From Microbacterium hibisci (GTDB lineage: Bacteria > Actinomycetota > Actinomycetes > Actinomycetales > Microbacteriaceae), in NCBI RefSeq assembly GCF_015278255.1, contig NZ_JADIJC010000003.1:186001-250000 (forward strand): a stretch of 64,000 bases of DNA. Reading direction: 5' to 3'. Under the pieces are notes generated by a model that was not told the DNA's origin, searched no databases, and saw nothing but the letters and a program-made list of their open reading frames with translations. Below are positions 53,300 through 62,618 of this stretch, piece by piece; the first letter of the stretch is position 1; every line of letters begins with the position of its first letter. The position numbers and the translations under genes are program-made.

Positions 53300-54433
53300 T
53301 CAGAGCTCGGCGTGCAGCGCCCACACCTTGTCGGCCGCCTCGCGCCACGAGAACGAGCGCCCCCGGTCTCCCGCCAGCACACCGAGCCGCTCGGCCGACG
53401 CGGTCGACCCCACGGCCGACGCCAGCGCCGCGCCCAGCCCCTCCGAAAGCTCCCCCGCACCGGCCGCCGACACCAGCACTCCCCCGTCGAAGACGACCTC
53501 GTCGTGCACGGCGGACGACGCCGCGATCACCGGCACGCCGAGTGTCAGGGCATCGACCACCCGCCACGGGAACGCCGCCCGCCGCGACGGCGCCACGAAC
53601 GCGACAGCCGCCCCGAACACGGCCGCCCGATCCTCCGAGGAGAGCACCCCGCGCACATGGAGGGCGCGCTCGGGCACCCCGGCCGCCGAGGCGAGGTCGG
53701 CCACGGCGGGCTCGTGCCCCTCTTCGACGTCGATGACGACGACGGGCAGATCGACACCGGATGCCGCGACCGCCGCGAGTCCGGCATCCAATCCCTCCGA
53801 CCCGAAGGGTCCGCCGGCCAGGAGGACGAACCCCTCGAGGAGGCCCAGCTCGCGCCGGCGCCCGATCTCGTCGACCGGCACCGCGAAACCCGTCGGCGCG
53901 GCGCCCGCGATCACGCGCACGCGACCGCCCAGCGGTGCGATCTCGAGCAGCCGCGCCGCGAGGGAGTGCGTCGGAACCACCACCGCGTCGGCGTGCTTCA
54001 CGGCGCGCTTCAGCATGGCCTTGTGCCACGACACCACCGCGCGGGGAAGCTCGGACGGCGATTCCCAGGGGCGGAGGTCCCAGATCGTCACCACGGTCTG
54101 ATCGTGGTCGTGCACGCGGTCGTGCCGCACCAGGGGCGCGAACAGCGATGGCGAGTGGATCATGCCGCCGCCGATGCCGGTTCCGACGCCGAGCTGCAGT
54201 GCCGCCGACAGCTCTCGCCGCGGAAGCGCCGTGCGGCGGACGCCGGCCAGCCCCGCCACGGCGTCCAGCGCGCCGTCGGCACCGCCCGCCGGAGCGATCG
54301 CCTCGACCTCGCACCCCGCCGGCGCCGCGACGACCAGCGACCGCGCGAGCTCGCGCGAGGCCTCGGCGAGTTCGGGCTCGGAGGGGGCGACGAGCTGATC
54401 GAGCACGACGCGGAGCGTGGCGACCACGGTCAC
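53300..54433 (-). CDS. GT4-like (GT-B) glycosyltransferase
   Basis: A 377-residue protein with a GT-B layout. The N-terminal domain has IHSPSLFAPLVRHDRVHDHD and TIWDLRPWESP; the hinge region has KHADAVVVPTHSLAARLLEI; the C-terminal domain has FVLLAGGPFGSEGL, ALHVRGVLSSEDRAAVFGAA and FVAPSRRAAFPWRVVDALTLGVPVIA, the nucleotide-sugar site, though the usual first Glu of the E-x7-E motif is absent. The GTG start at 54433 overlaps the LCP stop (GTGA). It resembles WbbL/mannosyltransferase-type enzymes beside LCP genes in mycobacteria. Donor unknown. Confidence 0.82.
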   Translation of the reverse strand: MTVVATLRVVLDQLVAPSEPELAEASRELARSLVVAAPAGCEVEAIAPAGGADGALDAVAGLAGVRRTALPRRELSAALQLGVGTGIGGGMIHSPSLFAPLVRHDRVHDHDQTVVTIWDLRPWESPSELPRAVVSWHKAMLKRAVKHADAVVVPTHSLAARLLEIAPLGGRVRVIAGAAPTGFAVPVDEIGRRRELGLLEGFVLLAGGPFGSEGLDAGLAAVAASGVDLPVVVIDVEEGHEPAVADLASAAGVPERALHVRGVLSSEDRAAVFGAAVAFVAPSRRAAFPWRVVDALTLGVPVIAASSAVHDEVVFDGGVLVSAAGAGELSEGLGAALASAVGSTASAERLGVLAGDRGRSFSWREAADKVWALHAEL

Positions 54434-55914
54434 TCCCCCGAAGGCGTCTCGGTCGGCGGGTGCAGCGTGCCGTTGACGAGCTCGGCGATGTACGCGTAGT
54501 CGGGATCGAGCTCGTCGATGCCCCCGTCGGGGGTCAGTTCGATCGTCTGAACCGGCTGCTCCTTGGCCTTCATGCCGAGGTCGACGAGTGTCGGGATGAA
54601 CGACTGCGGCAGGTCGGTCTGGATGATGTCGGCGCCGGCCGCCGCCACCTCCTGGAACCGGGTGAGCACCACCTGAGGGGTGAACTGCGCGAGGATCGCC
54701 TGCTGCAGCTCGCGCTGGCGCTCCATGCGATCGAAGTCGCTCGTCGTGTACCGCGACCGCGCGTACCACTGCGCGGTGTCGCCGTCCATGTGCTGCTGAC
54801 CGGGTTCGATCCACCCGGTCGCCCAGCTGTCGACATCGTGCGGGTCCACGCCCTCCGGTGGGCCGCCCTTGGGCAGGCGCTCGGTGACGTTGATGTCGAC
54901 GCCGCCGAGCGCGTCCACGAGGGCCGCGAAACCGTGCATGTCGATGAAGACGTAGTACGGGATCTCGATGCCCAGGATCCCCTCCGCCGCGGCCTTCGTG
55001 GCCTCGATGGCCGGCGTCGAACCGACGTTCTCGGCGTCCGGGTACAGGCCGGCGCCGCGGTCCTCGCGGCACTGCTGGACGGCGTTGGTGAGCTGGTTGA
55101 TTCCGCTTCCCCACCCGCAGGTCGCGTCGCCGTGACCCTCGAAGCCGTTCGGATACTGGTCCTGCATCGGTCCCGCCGAGAACGGGAAGTGAGGCATGTC
55201 ACGCGGGATGCCGGTGATCGTGGTCGCCCCCGTGTCGGCGTTGACCGAGACCACCGAGATGCTGTCGAATCTCATCGAGTCGCGGCCCTCGCCGCTGTCG
55301 GCGCCGAGGAGCAGGATGTTGTAGTAGCCGTCCGAGGGATCCACGGTCGGACCGCTCACCCCGAAGATCGTGCTGATCGTGCTGCGGACCGTGCCGACGG
55401 CGTTCGATGCGTAGGCCGCGGTTCCGCTCGCCACGACCATGAGGCCGACGGCGACGACTGCGATGCCGAAGCGCGCCCCCCGCCCGGTCTTGACCAGCCG
55501 GACGAGACGGAGCGTGTCGACCGAGAGCACCGCCCACAGCACGGCGTACGCGATCAGCAGTCCCTGCGCGATCAGGAGCGGCAGTGGGCGCAGCAGCCCC
55601 AGCCAGTCCGGAATCCACGCGCCGGTCACGACGCCGAGGCCCGCGGTCGGCGCCAGCAGCGCGAACAGGAGCGCGACGACCGCGAGCACCCACATGAGGA
55701 TCGTGCACGCGATGCCGAAGCGACCGAGCCGTCGATTGCCGGCGAGCACCTGTGCCGAGCCCGGAATGAGGAAGTTCAGCCCGATCAGCCACCAGCCCCG
55801 GCGGGTCATCACGGCCCGGGACGAGGCATCCGGATACCGCATCGGCCGCTCCTGGACGACGCTCGAGCCCCGCGCACCGCTCGTGCGTGGGCTGGGCGGG
55901 CTCAGGACGCTCAC
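54430..55914 (-). CDS. LytR-CpsA-Psr (LCP) family wall-glycopolymer ligase
   Basis: A 494-residue membrane protein. Unlike the usual single-anchor LCP proteins it has about four N-terminal helices (roughly residues 41-58, 66-90, 111-131, 149-170). The extracytoplasmic LCP domain starts at [22 protein letters not shown] (Asp206, Arg211, Arg215, Asp217), continues with GIPRDM (Arg238, Asp239) and ends with [18 protein letters not shown], all diphosphate- and lipid-binding residues. LCP proteins transfer lipid-linked glycopolymers to peptidoglycan. The GTG start overlaps purE (GTGA). The position matches cpsY/Rv3267 in mycobacteria. Confidence 0.92.
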   Translation of the reverse strand: MSVLSPPSPRTSGARGSSVVQERPMRYPDASSRAVMTRRGWWLIGLNFLIPGSAQVLAGNRRLGRFGIACTILMWVLAVVALLFALLAPTAGLGVVTGAWIPDWLGLLRPLPLLIAQGLLIAYAVLWAVLSVDTLRLVRLVKTGRGARFGIAVVAVGLMVVASGTAAYASNAVGTVRSTISTIFGVSGPTVDPSDGYYNILLLGADSGEGRDSMRFDSISVVSVNADTGATTITGIPRDMPHFPFSAGPMQDQYPNGFEGHGDATCGWGSGINQLTNAVQQCREDRGAGLYPDAENVGSTPAIEATKAAAEGILGIEIPYYVFIDMHGFAALVDALGGVDINVTERLPKGGPPEGVDPHDVDSWATGWIEPGQQHMDGDTAQWYARSRYTTSDFDRMERQRELQQAILAQFTPQVVLTRFQEVAAAGADIIQTDLPQSFIPTLVDLGMKAKEQPVQTIELTPDGGIDELDPDYAYIAELVNGTLHPPTETPSGE

Positions 55915-56426
55915 AGCGACTCCTTGAGCCGCCGGTTCTTCTGCTCGACCTGGGCTTCCAGGTCGCGGGCGTAGGTCTCGACGCGGTCGGCGACCTCGGG
56001 GTCGGACGCGCCGAGGATGCGGGCGGCGAGGAGTCCGGCGTTCTTCGCGCCGTTGATGGAGACGGTGGCGACGGGGATGCCGGCGGGCATCTGCACGATG
56101 CTCAGGAGCGAGTCCATGCCGTCCAGGGTCGCGAGCTGCACCGGCACGCCGATCACGGGGAGCGCGGTGACGGATGCCAGCATGCCGGGGAGGTGCGCCG
56201 CGCCGCCGGCACCGGCGACGATCACGCGCAGGCCGCGCTCACGCGCCTCGCGCCCGTATCGGATCAGCTTGTCGACGGTGCGGTGGGCCGAGACCACCTC
56301 GACCTCGTGGGGGATGCCGAAGTCGGTGAGCGCCTGCGAGGCATCGCTCATGACGCGCCAGTCGGAGTCGGATCCCATGACGACGCCGACGAGCGGCGAC
56401 TCGGAAGAGTGGAGGGGCGCAGTCAC
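55911..56426 (-). CDS. purE: N5-carboxyaminoimidazole ribonucleotide mutase
   Basis: A 171-residue enzyme of purine synthesis that converts N5-CAIR to CAIR. Motifs: [26 protein letters not shown] with the catalytic His, and [15 protein letters not shown]. The start is GTG at 56426, with TAGCCT 6 nt upstream. It heads a coupled purE-LCP-GT operon, an unusual mix of housekeeping and envelope genes that follows the conserved actinobacterial order. Confidence 0.96.
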   Translation of the reverse strand: MTAPLHSSESPLVGVVMGSDSDWRVMSDASQALTDFGIPHEVEVVSAHRTVDKLIRYGREARERGLRVIVAGAGGAAHLPGMLASVTALPVIGVPVQLATLDGMDSLLSIVQMPAGIPVATVSINGAKNAGLLAARILGASDPEVADRVETYARDLEAQVEQKNRRLKESL

Positions 56427-56432
56427 TCGTCG

Positions 56433-56438
56433 AGGCTA
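56433..56438 (-). promoter_or_regulatory. Leaderless -10 of purE
   Basis: TAGCCT on the minus strand, 6 nt before the GTG at 56426. Confidence 0.45.
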
Positions 56439-56522
56439 GCGGGCGAGGCTGGAAACTCGCCGCAACGGCGCGGACCCTGCGGCAAGGTCAGCGGGCGGAA
56501 GCGCACGCCCGAAAGAACGACG

Positions 56523-57659
56523 TCAATCGAGGAAGACGGATGCCGCAGCCCGCGCCTGATAGGCCACGTCGTCGAGTTCGTCGCCCACGACGTTCACATG
56601 CCCGACCTTGCGCCCCGGCCGGGGCGACTTGCCGTAGGTGTGCACCTTGGCCTGCGGGTGCTCCTCCATGGCCGTGGCGAACCGGGCGTCGAGCGAGTCC
56701 TCCGCGGGGCCGCCCAGGATGTTCACCATCACCGACCATCCGGCCAGCGGGTCGGTGTCGCCGAGCGGAAGGTCGAGCACCGCACGCAGGTGCTGCTCGA
56801 ACTGGCTCGTCACGGCGCCGTCCTGGCTCCAGTGACCGCTGTTGTGCGGGCGCATCGCGAGCTCGTTCACGAGCAGGCGCTCGTCGGTCGTCTGGAACAG
56901 CTCCACCGCGAGCATGCCGGTCACGCCCAGCCCCTCGGCGATCGAGACGCCGATCTCGGCGGCGACCTGCTGCAGGCGCTCGCTCGAATGCGGCGCCGGG
57001 GCGATCACCTCGGCGCACACGCCGTCGCGCTGCACGGTCTCGACGACCGGGTAGGCCCGCACCGCGCCGGATGGCCGGCGGGCGACCTGCTGCGCGAGCT
57101 CCCGCGTGAAGTCGACGAGCTCCTCGACCAGGAGTGCGCCGCCGTGCGCGTCCTCGGCCAGCGTCGCGAACCAGTCCTCCGCCTCGGTCCCGGCCGACAC
57201 GACCCGCACGCCTTTGCCGTCGTAGCCTCCGCGCGGCGTCTTCACGACGGCCCGGCCGCCGTGGTCGTCGATGAAGGCCTGCAGATCCTCGGCGTCGGTG
57301 ACGGGCGCCCAATCGGGCTGCGGCATCCCGAGCTCCTGCAGCCGAGCGCGCATGAGCAGCTTGTCCTGCGCGAATCGCAGCGCGTCGGGGCCGGGGTGCA
57401 CGGCGATGCCCTCGCCCACGAGCGCAGCGAGGACATCCTGCGGAACGTGCTCGTGGTCGAAGGTGACGACGTCCACGTCACGCGCGAAGGCGAGCACGGT
57501 TGCGGCGTCGCGGTAGTCGCCGACCGCGGTGGCGGCGAGGGATGCCGACATGCCCTCGTCCTCGGCGAGCACGCGGATCTCGACCCCGAGCTCGACCGCC
57601 GGTGCGATCATCATGCGGGCGAGCTGCCCGCCCCCGACGACTCCGACTCGCAGTGCCAT
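56523..57659 (-). CDS. purK: 5-(carboxyamino)imidazole ribonucleotide synthase
   Basis: A 378-residue ATP-grasp enzyme making N5-CAIR from AIR, bicarbonate and ATP, the substrate of PurE. N-terminal RVGVVGGGQLARMM, central VVKTPRGGYDGKGVRV (ATP loop), YPVVETVQRDGVC, and LLVNELAMRPHNSGHWS (metal ligands) match PurK. ATG at 57659 with GGGAG 5 nt upstream is chosen; the open frame extends to 57731. purE follows 96 nt downstream. Confidence 0.96.
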   Translation of the reverse strand: MALRVGVVGGGQLARMMIAPAVELGVEIRVLAEDEGMSASLAATAVGDYRDAATVLAFARDVDVVTFDHEHVPQDVLAALVGEGIAVHPGPDALRFAQDKLLMRARLQELGMPQPDWAPVTDAEDLQAFIDDHGGRAVVKTPRGGYDGKGVRVVSAGTEAEDWFATLAEDAHGGALLVEELVDFTRELAQQVARRPSGAVRAYPVVETVQRDGVCAEVIAPAPHSSERLQQVAAEIGVSIAEGLGVTGMLAVELFQTTDERLLVNELAMRPHNSGHWSQDGAVTSQFEQHLRAVLDLPLGDTDPLAGWSVMVNILGGPAEDSLDARFATAMEEHPQAKVHTYGKSPRPGRKVGHVNVVGDELDDVAYQARAAASVFLD

Positions 57660-57722
57660 GCCACTCCCTCTCGACCGGATACTCCGTCCATCATCCCGCA
57701 CACGCGGAGCGACCGACGCGCG

Positions 57723-57766
57723 CCGGGTCACGCCGGAGGGCTGACGAGCCGGGTCACGCCGGAGGG
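57723..57766 (-). repeat. 18-bp direct repeat at the PH-domain gene stop
   Basis: CCGGGTCACGCCGGAGGG occurs at 57723-57740 and 57749-57766. The second copy contains the stop codon of the PH-domain gene, so the last codons and stop are duplicated just downstream. Confidence 0.7.
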
Positions 57767-58335
57767 GCGACCGGGCGGGGCGGGACGGGCGGCGCGCCGG
57801 GCGGGAGCGGCTGCGCGTCGCGGTGGGCGAGGATCTGATTGACCTCGACCTGGTCGACGAGCGCTTCGTGCACGAGCTCGACGCTCGGGATGTTCGCGAG
57901 CTGCAGCGGCTCGTCGATGCCGTTGGTCAGCGTGATGGTCCCGGCGCCCCACATGCGCGGCAGCAGGCCGCGGTGCACCTTGAGCGTGTAGCCGCGGACG
58001 TGCGCGAGCTCGCGGCGCTTGACCGAGAACAGCCCACGACGCTCCATCACCCTCCGCGTGGTGATCGTGTAGACATGCGCGAGCCACGCGAGGTACGGGA
58101 GCACCACGAGCAGCAGCACCACCACGGCCGCCGCGGCGAGCAGCATCCAGTTCTCGAACGGCGCCGGCAGGTTGCCGTAGAGATAGCCGCAGGCCGCGGC
58201 GACGGCGATCAGCACGAGCGCCGACCACGCGAGCCGGCGCGCGTGGGCGCGGAAGCGGGCGACGAGCAGCTCGGGCGTGGGCGCGCCGGGGGCCGGCGTC
58301 AGCGGTCTGCCGCCGTAGCTCGTCGGCTGCGTCAT
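57754..58335 (-). CDS. Bacterial PH-domain (bPH2) membrane protein
   Basis: A 193-residue protein with two membrane helices (about residues 36-52 and 62-86) followed by a PH-like domain: [45 protein letters not shown] and [16 protein letters not shown]. The ends are Pro-rich. It matches the Rv3278c position between purK and birA. Function is unknown. CACAAT plus 6 nt precede the ATG, a possible weak leaderless -10. Confidence 0.85.
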   Translation of the reverse strand: MTQPTSYGGRPLTPAPGAPTPELLVARFRAHARRLAWSALVLIAVAAACGYLYGNLPAPFENWMLLAAAAVVVLLLVVLPYLAWLAHVYTITTRRVMERRGLFSVKRRELAHVRGYTLKVHRGLLPRMWGAGTITLTNGIDEPLQLANIPSVELVHEALVDQVEVNQILAHRDAQPLPPGAPPVPPRPVAPPA

Positions 58336-58417
58336 GTCCCCATTGTGCGGGGCACTTCTGACAGTCCGGTGCGCACCCGCCGTATTGCGTCATGCGCGAC
58401 GGGCCGAAACCCCCGGA

Positions 58418-59233
58418 TCAGACCCCGGTCGGCCGGCTGCGCACGTGCACGACGTCGCCCGCCGACACCACGCTCTCGAACTCGTCGTCCTGCACGACCA
58501 CGAGGCGGCCGTCGGGATCGATGCGCTGCGCGCGGCCCCACAGCGTCGCGCCGTCGGGCAGCGACACGGCGACGTCGCTACCGAGGGTGCTGCACAGCGC
58601 CTCCACCTCGGCGACCACGCCGGCTGCCGCGGCATCCCCGCCCGCGGCGGCGAGCGCCCGCAGCTGCTCGTCGAAGGCCGACAGGTAGTCGGCGAGGAGC
58701 CGATCGTCGTCGCACGTGAGACCGGCAGCGGCGAACGAGGTCGCCGTGTCGACCGGGAGGTCGACCCGCGGCATCCGCGTGTTCACGCCCGATCCGACGA
58801 CGACGATGTCGGGGTGTCCCGGGACGACTTCGGCCAGGATGCCGCACACCTTCGCGCCGTCGAGCAGCACGTCGTTCGGCCACTTGAGCGTCGCCGAGTG
58901 GACGGTGCCGGCGAGCTGCGCCGCGATCGCACGCGTCATCGCGGCCCCCGCCAGGAGCGGGATCCATCCCCGTGCCGCGACCGGGATCGCGGCGGCGTCG
59001 ATCACCACCGACACCGCCAGCGCCGAGCCCGGCGGCGTCACCCACGTGCGATCGAGCCGCCCTCGTCCGGCGCGCTGGTCGTCGGTGAGCAGCAGCGACA
59101 GGTGCGGCCAGTCGTGCGGCGCGTCGACGACGTGGCGTACGACGTCGGCGTTCGTGGAATCGGTGGACTCGACCACCTGCACGCGCGGGCTCACGGCGGC
59201 GGCGAGCGGATACCCCTCTGGCGAGATCGACAT
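58418..59233 (-). CDS. birA: Biotin-[acetyl-CoA-carboxylase] ligase (no HTH domain)
   Basis: A 271-residue enzyme that attaches biotin to carrier domains of acyl-CoA carboxylases. The biotinyl-AMP loop GRGRLDRTW is at residues 56-64; KWPND at 117-121 and Lys128 in [11 protein letters not shown] complete the active site. It lacks the N-terminal DNA-binding domain of E. coli BirA, so it is not a repressor. It is divergent from accD, whose holoenzyme partner AccA needs biotinylation. TAGCGT lies 6 nt before the ATG. Confidence 0.94.
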   Translation of the reverse strand: MSISPEGYPLAAAVSPRVQVVESTDSTNADVVRHVVDAPHDWPHLSLLLTDDQRAGRGRLDRTWVTPPGSALAVSVVIDAAAIPVAARGWIPLLAGAAMTRAIAAQLAGTVHSATLKWPNDVLLDGAKVCGILAEVVPGHPDIVVVGSGVNTRMPRVDLPVDTATSFAAAGLTCDDDRLLADYLSAFDEQLRALAAAGGDAAAAGVVAEVEALCSTLGSDVAVSLPDGATLWGRAQRIDPDGRLVVVQDDEFESVVSAGDVVHVRSRPTGV

Positions 59234-59239
59234 GGCCTC

Positions 59240-59245
59240 ACGCTA
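59240..59245 (-). promoter_or_regulatory. Leaderless -10 of birA
   Basis: TAGCGT on the minus strand, 6 nt before the ATG at 59233. Confidence 0.5.
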
Positions 59246-59331
59246 CGCCGTCACCATGAGGCGCAGGGGATGAACAGCGGATGCCGCGACCCCTTGTACG
59301 AACCCTCCAACAGATCGCGGAAGGCCGCCGA

Positions 59332-59337
59332 TAGGGT
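59332..59337 (+). promoter_or_regulatory. Leaderless -10 of accD
   Basis: TAGGGT followed by 7 nt and the GTG at 59345. The birA and accD -10 elements are about 90 bp apart and divergent. Confidence 0.55.
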
Positions 59338-59344
59338 GGAATCC

Positions 59345-60934
59345 GTGACCGAGCAGCCCGACCTCTCGACGACCGCCGGCAAGATCGCCGACCTCCGCGC
59401 CCGCTTCCAGGAGGCCGTCCTCGATCCCGAGGAGGTCGCCAAGGAGAAGCAGCACGCGAAAGGCAAGGGCACCGCGCGCGAGCGCATCGATCAGCTGCTC
59501 GACACCGGCAGCTTCGTCGAGCTCGACGAGTACGTGCGTCACCGCACCACCGCTTTCGGCATGGACCGCTCGCGTCCCTACGGCGACTCGGTCGTCACCG
59601 GCGTCGGCACGATCCACGGCCGAACCGTCGCGGTGTACTCGCAGGACTTCTCCACCTTCGGCGGCTCGCTCGGCGAGGTCGCCGGCGAGAAGATCATCAA
59701 GGTCATGGAGTTCGCGCTGAGAAGCGGCATCCCGATCGTCGGGATCCTCGACTCCGGCGGCGCGCGCATCCAGGAGGGCGTGGTCGCCCTCGGCAAGTAC
59801 GGCGAGATCTTCCGCCTGAACACGCGCGCCTCGGGCGTCATCCCGCAGATCTCGATCATCATGGGCCCGGCCGCGGGCGGCGCGGTGTACTCCCCCGCCC
59901 TCACCGACTTCGTCGTGATGGTCGACAAGACCAGCCAGATGTTCGTCACCGGCCCCGACGTGATCAAGACCGTGACCGGCGAGGACGTCGGCATGGAGGA
60001 GCTCGGCGGTGCGCACACGCACAACACCCGCTCGGGCGTCGCGCACTACCTCGCCGAAGACGAGGAGGACGCGATCGACTACGTCCGCACGATGCTCGGC
60101 TTCCTTCCCGACAACAACATGGCGGAGCTTCCCGTCTACGAGACCGGGTTCGAGTTCGAGACGACGGATGCCGACCGCGCGCTGAACGCGATCATCCCGG
60201 ACTCGCCGAACCAGCCGTACGACATCCACCAGGTGATCCGCGGCATCGTCGACGCCGAGGACTTCCTCGAGGTGCAGCCGCTCTTCGCGCCGAACATCGT
60301 GATCGGCTTCGGCCGCATCGAGGGCCGCTCGGTCGGCATCATCGCCAACCAGCCGTCGCAGATGGCCGGCACGCTCAACATCGAGGCCGGCGAGAAGGCC
60401 AGCCGCTTCGTGCGGTTCTGCGACGCGTTCTCGATTCCCATCGTCACGCTCGTCGACGTGCCGGGCTACCTCCCGGGCACCGACCAGGAGTGGACGGGCG
60501 TCATCCGCCGCGGCGCGAAGCTCCTCTACGCCTACGCCGAGGCCACCGTGCCGCTCGTGACCGTCATCCTCCGCAAGGCGTACGGCGGCGCGTACATCGT
60601 CATGGGCTCCAAGCAGCTCGGTGCCGACGTCAACCTCGCGTGGCCGACGGCGGAGATCGCGGTGATGGGCGGCCAGGGCGCGGTCAACATCCTCTACCGC
60701 GGCGAGATCAAGCGCGCCGAGGAGGCGGGCGAAGACGTGGCGGCAGTGCGGACGCGCCTGGCCAACGAGTACACCTACAACGTCGCCTCGCCGTTCCTCG
60801 CGGCCGAACGCGGCGAGCTCGACGGCATCATCGAACCGGCGGCGACCCGCGTCTCCATCGCCAAGGCGCTGCGCGCGCTGCGCGGCAAGCGCGCGAGCCT
60901 GCCGCCCAAGAAGCACGGGAACATCCCGCTGTGA
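59345..60934 (+). CDS. accD: Acyl-CoA carboxylase carboxyltransferase beta subunit (AccD5/PccB-like)
   Basis: A 529-residue carboxyltransferase that moves CO2 from carboxybiotin to propionyl- or acetyl-CoA, giving methylmalonyl- or malonyl-CoA for lipid synthesis. Oxyanion-hole motifs are [13 protein letters not shown] and [13 protein letters not shown] in the N-lobe and [15 protein letters not shown] in the C-lobe. The start is GTG at 59345 (V-T-E-Q-P-D), 7 nt after a -10; upstream frame is antisense to birA. It is coupled to accE by GTGA, the AccD5-AccE5 arrangement. Confidence 0.95.
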   Translation: MTEQPDLSTTAGKIADLRARFQEAVLDPEEVAKEKQHAKGKGTARERIDQLLDTGSFVELDEYVRHRTTAFGMDRSRPYGDSVVTGVGTIHGRTVAVYSQDFSTFGGSLGEVAGEKIIKVMEFALRSGIPIVGILDSGGARIQEGVVALGKYGEIFRLNTRASGVIPQISIIMGPAAGGAVYSPALTDFVVMVDKTSQMFVTGPDVIKTVTGEDVGMEELGGAHTHNTRSGVAHYLAEDEEDAIDYVRTMLGFLPDNNMAELPVYETGFEFETTDADRALNAIIPDSPNQPYDIHQVIRGIVDAEDFLEVQPLFAPNIVIGFGRIEGRSVGIIANQPSQMAGTLNIEAGEKASRFVRFCDAFSIPIVTLVDVPGYLPGTDQEWTGVIRRGAKLLYAYAEATVPLVTVILRKAYGGAYIVMGSKQLGADVNLAWPTAEIAVMGGQGAVNILYRGEIKRAEEAGEDVAAVRTRLANEYTYNVASPFLAAERGELDGIIEPAATRVSIAKALRALRGKRASLPPKKHGNIPL

Positions 60935-61164
60935 GCATCGCCGACGACGGGACGGATGCAGACGGCGTCACGATCGACGTCCTCCGGGGCACGCCCACGG
61001 AGGAGGAGCTCGCGGCGCTCCTCGCCGTCGTGAGCGAGGCATACACCGGGGAAGCCGCCGAGGCGGTCGCCCCGGACGAGATCCGGCGGAGCGCCTGGTC
61101 GCTCTCGCAGCGCGACCTGCGCCGCCCGCTCGACCGGGAGCTCGGCTGGGGACGATTCGGCTGA
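60931..61164 (+). CDS. accE: Acyl-CoA carboxylase epsilon subunit
   Basis: A 77-residue small subunit specific to actinobacterial acyl-CoA carboxylases, which stimulates the AccA-AccD complex. The core [20 protein letters not shown] and the C-terminal [14 protein letters not shown] match AccE. GTG start inside the accD stop (GTGA). Confidence 0.9.
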   Translation: MSIADDGTDADGVTIDVLRGTPTEEELAALLAVVSEAYTGEAAEAVAPDEIRRSAWSLSQRDLRRPLDRELGWGRFG

Positions 61165-61171
61165 GCGACGA

Positions 61172-61192
61172 CGGCCGGCACGGCCGCGTTTT
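61172..61192 (+). terminator. accDE intrinsic terminator
   Basis: CGGCCG-GCA-CGGCCG (61172-61186) followed by CG and TTTT (61189-61192), starting 8 nt after the accE stop. One of the few stems in the window with a U run. Confidence 0.75.
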
Positions 61193-61249
61193 GTCCCCCG
61201 AAATACCTACAGACACCGACCTTGCGACCTGGAGATACTTGTCTCGCTG

Positions 61250-61370
61250 GAACGCTTCTGCGTTCGGCCGATCCGGCTCCGCACTGCGGATCCCCGGGTC
61301 CGGCCATGCGGACGGTTTTCGGGTAACCGTCCGCCAGGCGAGGGGCGGGCGGCTTCGCCGCCCCTCGCCT
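61250..61370 (+). ncRNA. Candidate structured RNA with four successive hairpins
   Basis: Four inverted repeats follow each other with little space: GAACGC/GCGTTC (61250-61265, loop TTCT); GGCCG/CGGCC enclosing ATCCG/CGGAT (61266-61305); GGACGGTT/AACCGTCC (61310-61332); and a 13-bp stem (61336-61348 with 61358-61370). A GATACT -10 would start transcription near 61247 on the plus strand and the last stem could terminate it. Strand is uncertain and no known RNA family is recognised. It could instead be merely a composite terminator. Confidence 0.4.
61336..61370. terminator. Strong hairpin, probable terminator
   Basis: A 13-bp perfect stem (61336-61348/61358-61370) around GCGGCTTCG. It could end the candidate RNA on the plus strand or the membrane-protein/kinase operon on the minus strand, 145 nt beyond its stop. 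Confidence 0.65.
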
Positions 61371-61514
61371 CCTTCATCCCCGTTCCCCGCCTGGTGTCCC
61401 CTCCCCCTACTGGGCGGGGAGCGAGCCTGCCCGCCGACAGCCGCGGTCGCGGCATCCGTCACCCGCTGTGGCGACCGAGTCCGCGCACGGGCGGAGTCCG
61501 CAGAGGCGCCGCGG

Positions 61515-62618
61515 TCAGCCCCGGCCTGGATGGGGGATCTCGCGCCAGAGGTCGACCGCGTCCTCGTCGCTCGGGGCGCCCACTGACGTCGACCGCCCCA
61601 CGACGGTCACGGCGATCCGCTCGTCCGGCGACGTGCGGATGTAGAGCCGGTCGGAGCTCGCCGAACGCAGCGCCTCGGCGAGCTGCGCGCGGATGACGCC
61701 CAGCGTCTCGTCGTCGACGCCCTCCAGGCCGCCCTCGTCGAGCACGGTGACGTTGGCGCCGCGCCGGCGTGCGCGCTCGAGCTCGGCGCGCACCTCGTCG
61801 TCGAGCAGCCGCGGACCGCGCATCTCGTCGCGCAGGCGCCCCTCGGCGATGCGCGCCTCGAGCCGATCGGCGTCGGTCAGCACGCCGGCGTGGGCGACGG
61901 TGCGCGTGAGCACCGGTCCGGCCACGGCGAGCGCCCGCTGCACCTGCACGCGCCGCTCGCGCTGGCGCACGACCTGCGCGGTCTGCCACCCGGTGGCGGC
62001 GCGCTGCAGCCGCGTGAGCCGCGAGGTGTCGCGAGCGGCGCGGTCCATCGACAGTACGAGCAGCTGCGCACACGCCACCCACACGATCGAGCCGACGAGC
62101 CCGAGTGCGAGCGCGGTGACGGGCCCCATCCAGATCATCGACGCGACGGTCAGCGCCACGATCCCCGACCACGCCGTCCACGGCCGCCGCCGCACCATCA
62201 CGATGGTCATCAGCGCACCGATGCCGCCCAGGTACCAGGTGGCGAACGGGGCGGTGCGCGAGGCCGCTCCGACGGCGATCGAGACGGCGCTGGGAACGAT
62301 CACGGCGCACGCCAGCGCCAGCAGCTGCGCGATGACCGGCAGCGGAAGCGGACCGCGGATGCCGTCGACCGGTGCCTGCGCGGCGTCGTCGGGGTGGCCC
62401 GCCGGAGCCTCGTGATGCGGGACCGCGGGATGCGCGACCGCTCGGACCGAAGCGGGCTCCCAGAAGATGCAGAGCCACGTGGTCGCGAGGTAGAGCGCGA
62501 GCGTCGTGACGACGATGAGGGGCTGCGGCACCGGCGCGGTCCACGACAGGCCGCGCGCCGCGAGGTAGGCCGTGAACGCCACGGCGAGCACGATCAGGAC
62601 GTTCTTGACGCTGATCAC
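61515..62618 (-). CDS. Membrane protein of unknown function, partner of histidine kinase
   Basis: A 367-residue protein. About six helices occupy residues 5-195 (two near the N-terminus, a His/Pro/Asp-rich loop at about 58-90, then four more). The C-terminal 170 residues are soluble: an Arg-rich helical part (SRLTRLQRAATGWQTAQVVRQRERR) and a small alpha/beta domain (ANVTVLDEGGLEGVDDETLGVIRAQLAEAL, then RLYIRTSPDERIAVTVVG) that resembles a degenerate kinase ATP-binding fold without its N/G boxes. GTG start overlaps the kinase stop (GTGA). Function unknown; likely signalling. Confidence 0.7.
   Translation of the reverse strand: MISVKNVLIVLAVAFTAYLAARGLSWTAPVPQPLIVVTTLALYLATTWLCIFWEPASVRAVAHPAVPHHEAPAGHPDDAAQAPVDGIRGPLPLPVIAQLLALACAVIVPSAVSIAVGAASRTAPFATWYLGGIGALMTIVMVRRRPWTAWSGIVALTVASMIWMGPVTALALGLVGSIVWVACAQLLVLSMDRAARDTSRLTRLQRAATGWQTAQVVRQRERRVQVQRALAVAGPVLTRTVAHAGVLTDADRLEARIAEGRLRDEMRGPRLLDDEVRAELERARRRGANVTVLDEGGLEGVDDETLGVIRAQLAEALRSASSDRLYIRTSPDERIAVTVVGRSTSVGAPSDEDAVDLWREIPHPGRG

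Larger units (their letters stand above)
61193..61514. other. 322-bp intergenic region with serial hairpins, no coding gene seen
   Basis: Between accE and the convergent membrane-protein gene I see no ORF with actinobacterial codon bias. The first part (61193-61249) is less GC-rich and holds GATACT at 61234-61239, a possible -10. The middle is filled by consecutive inverted repeats. The remainder (61371-61514) shows no recognisable element apart from one GCGGCATCCG decamer at 61449. Confidence 0.6.

Noticed and set aside
53300..55114. 604-residue frame extending the GT4 gene
   Set aside because: The extra part runs through the LCP gene in another frame; the GTGA overlap at 54433 gives a normal-length GT4.
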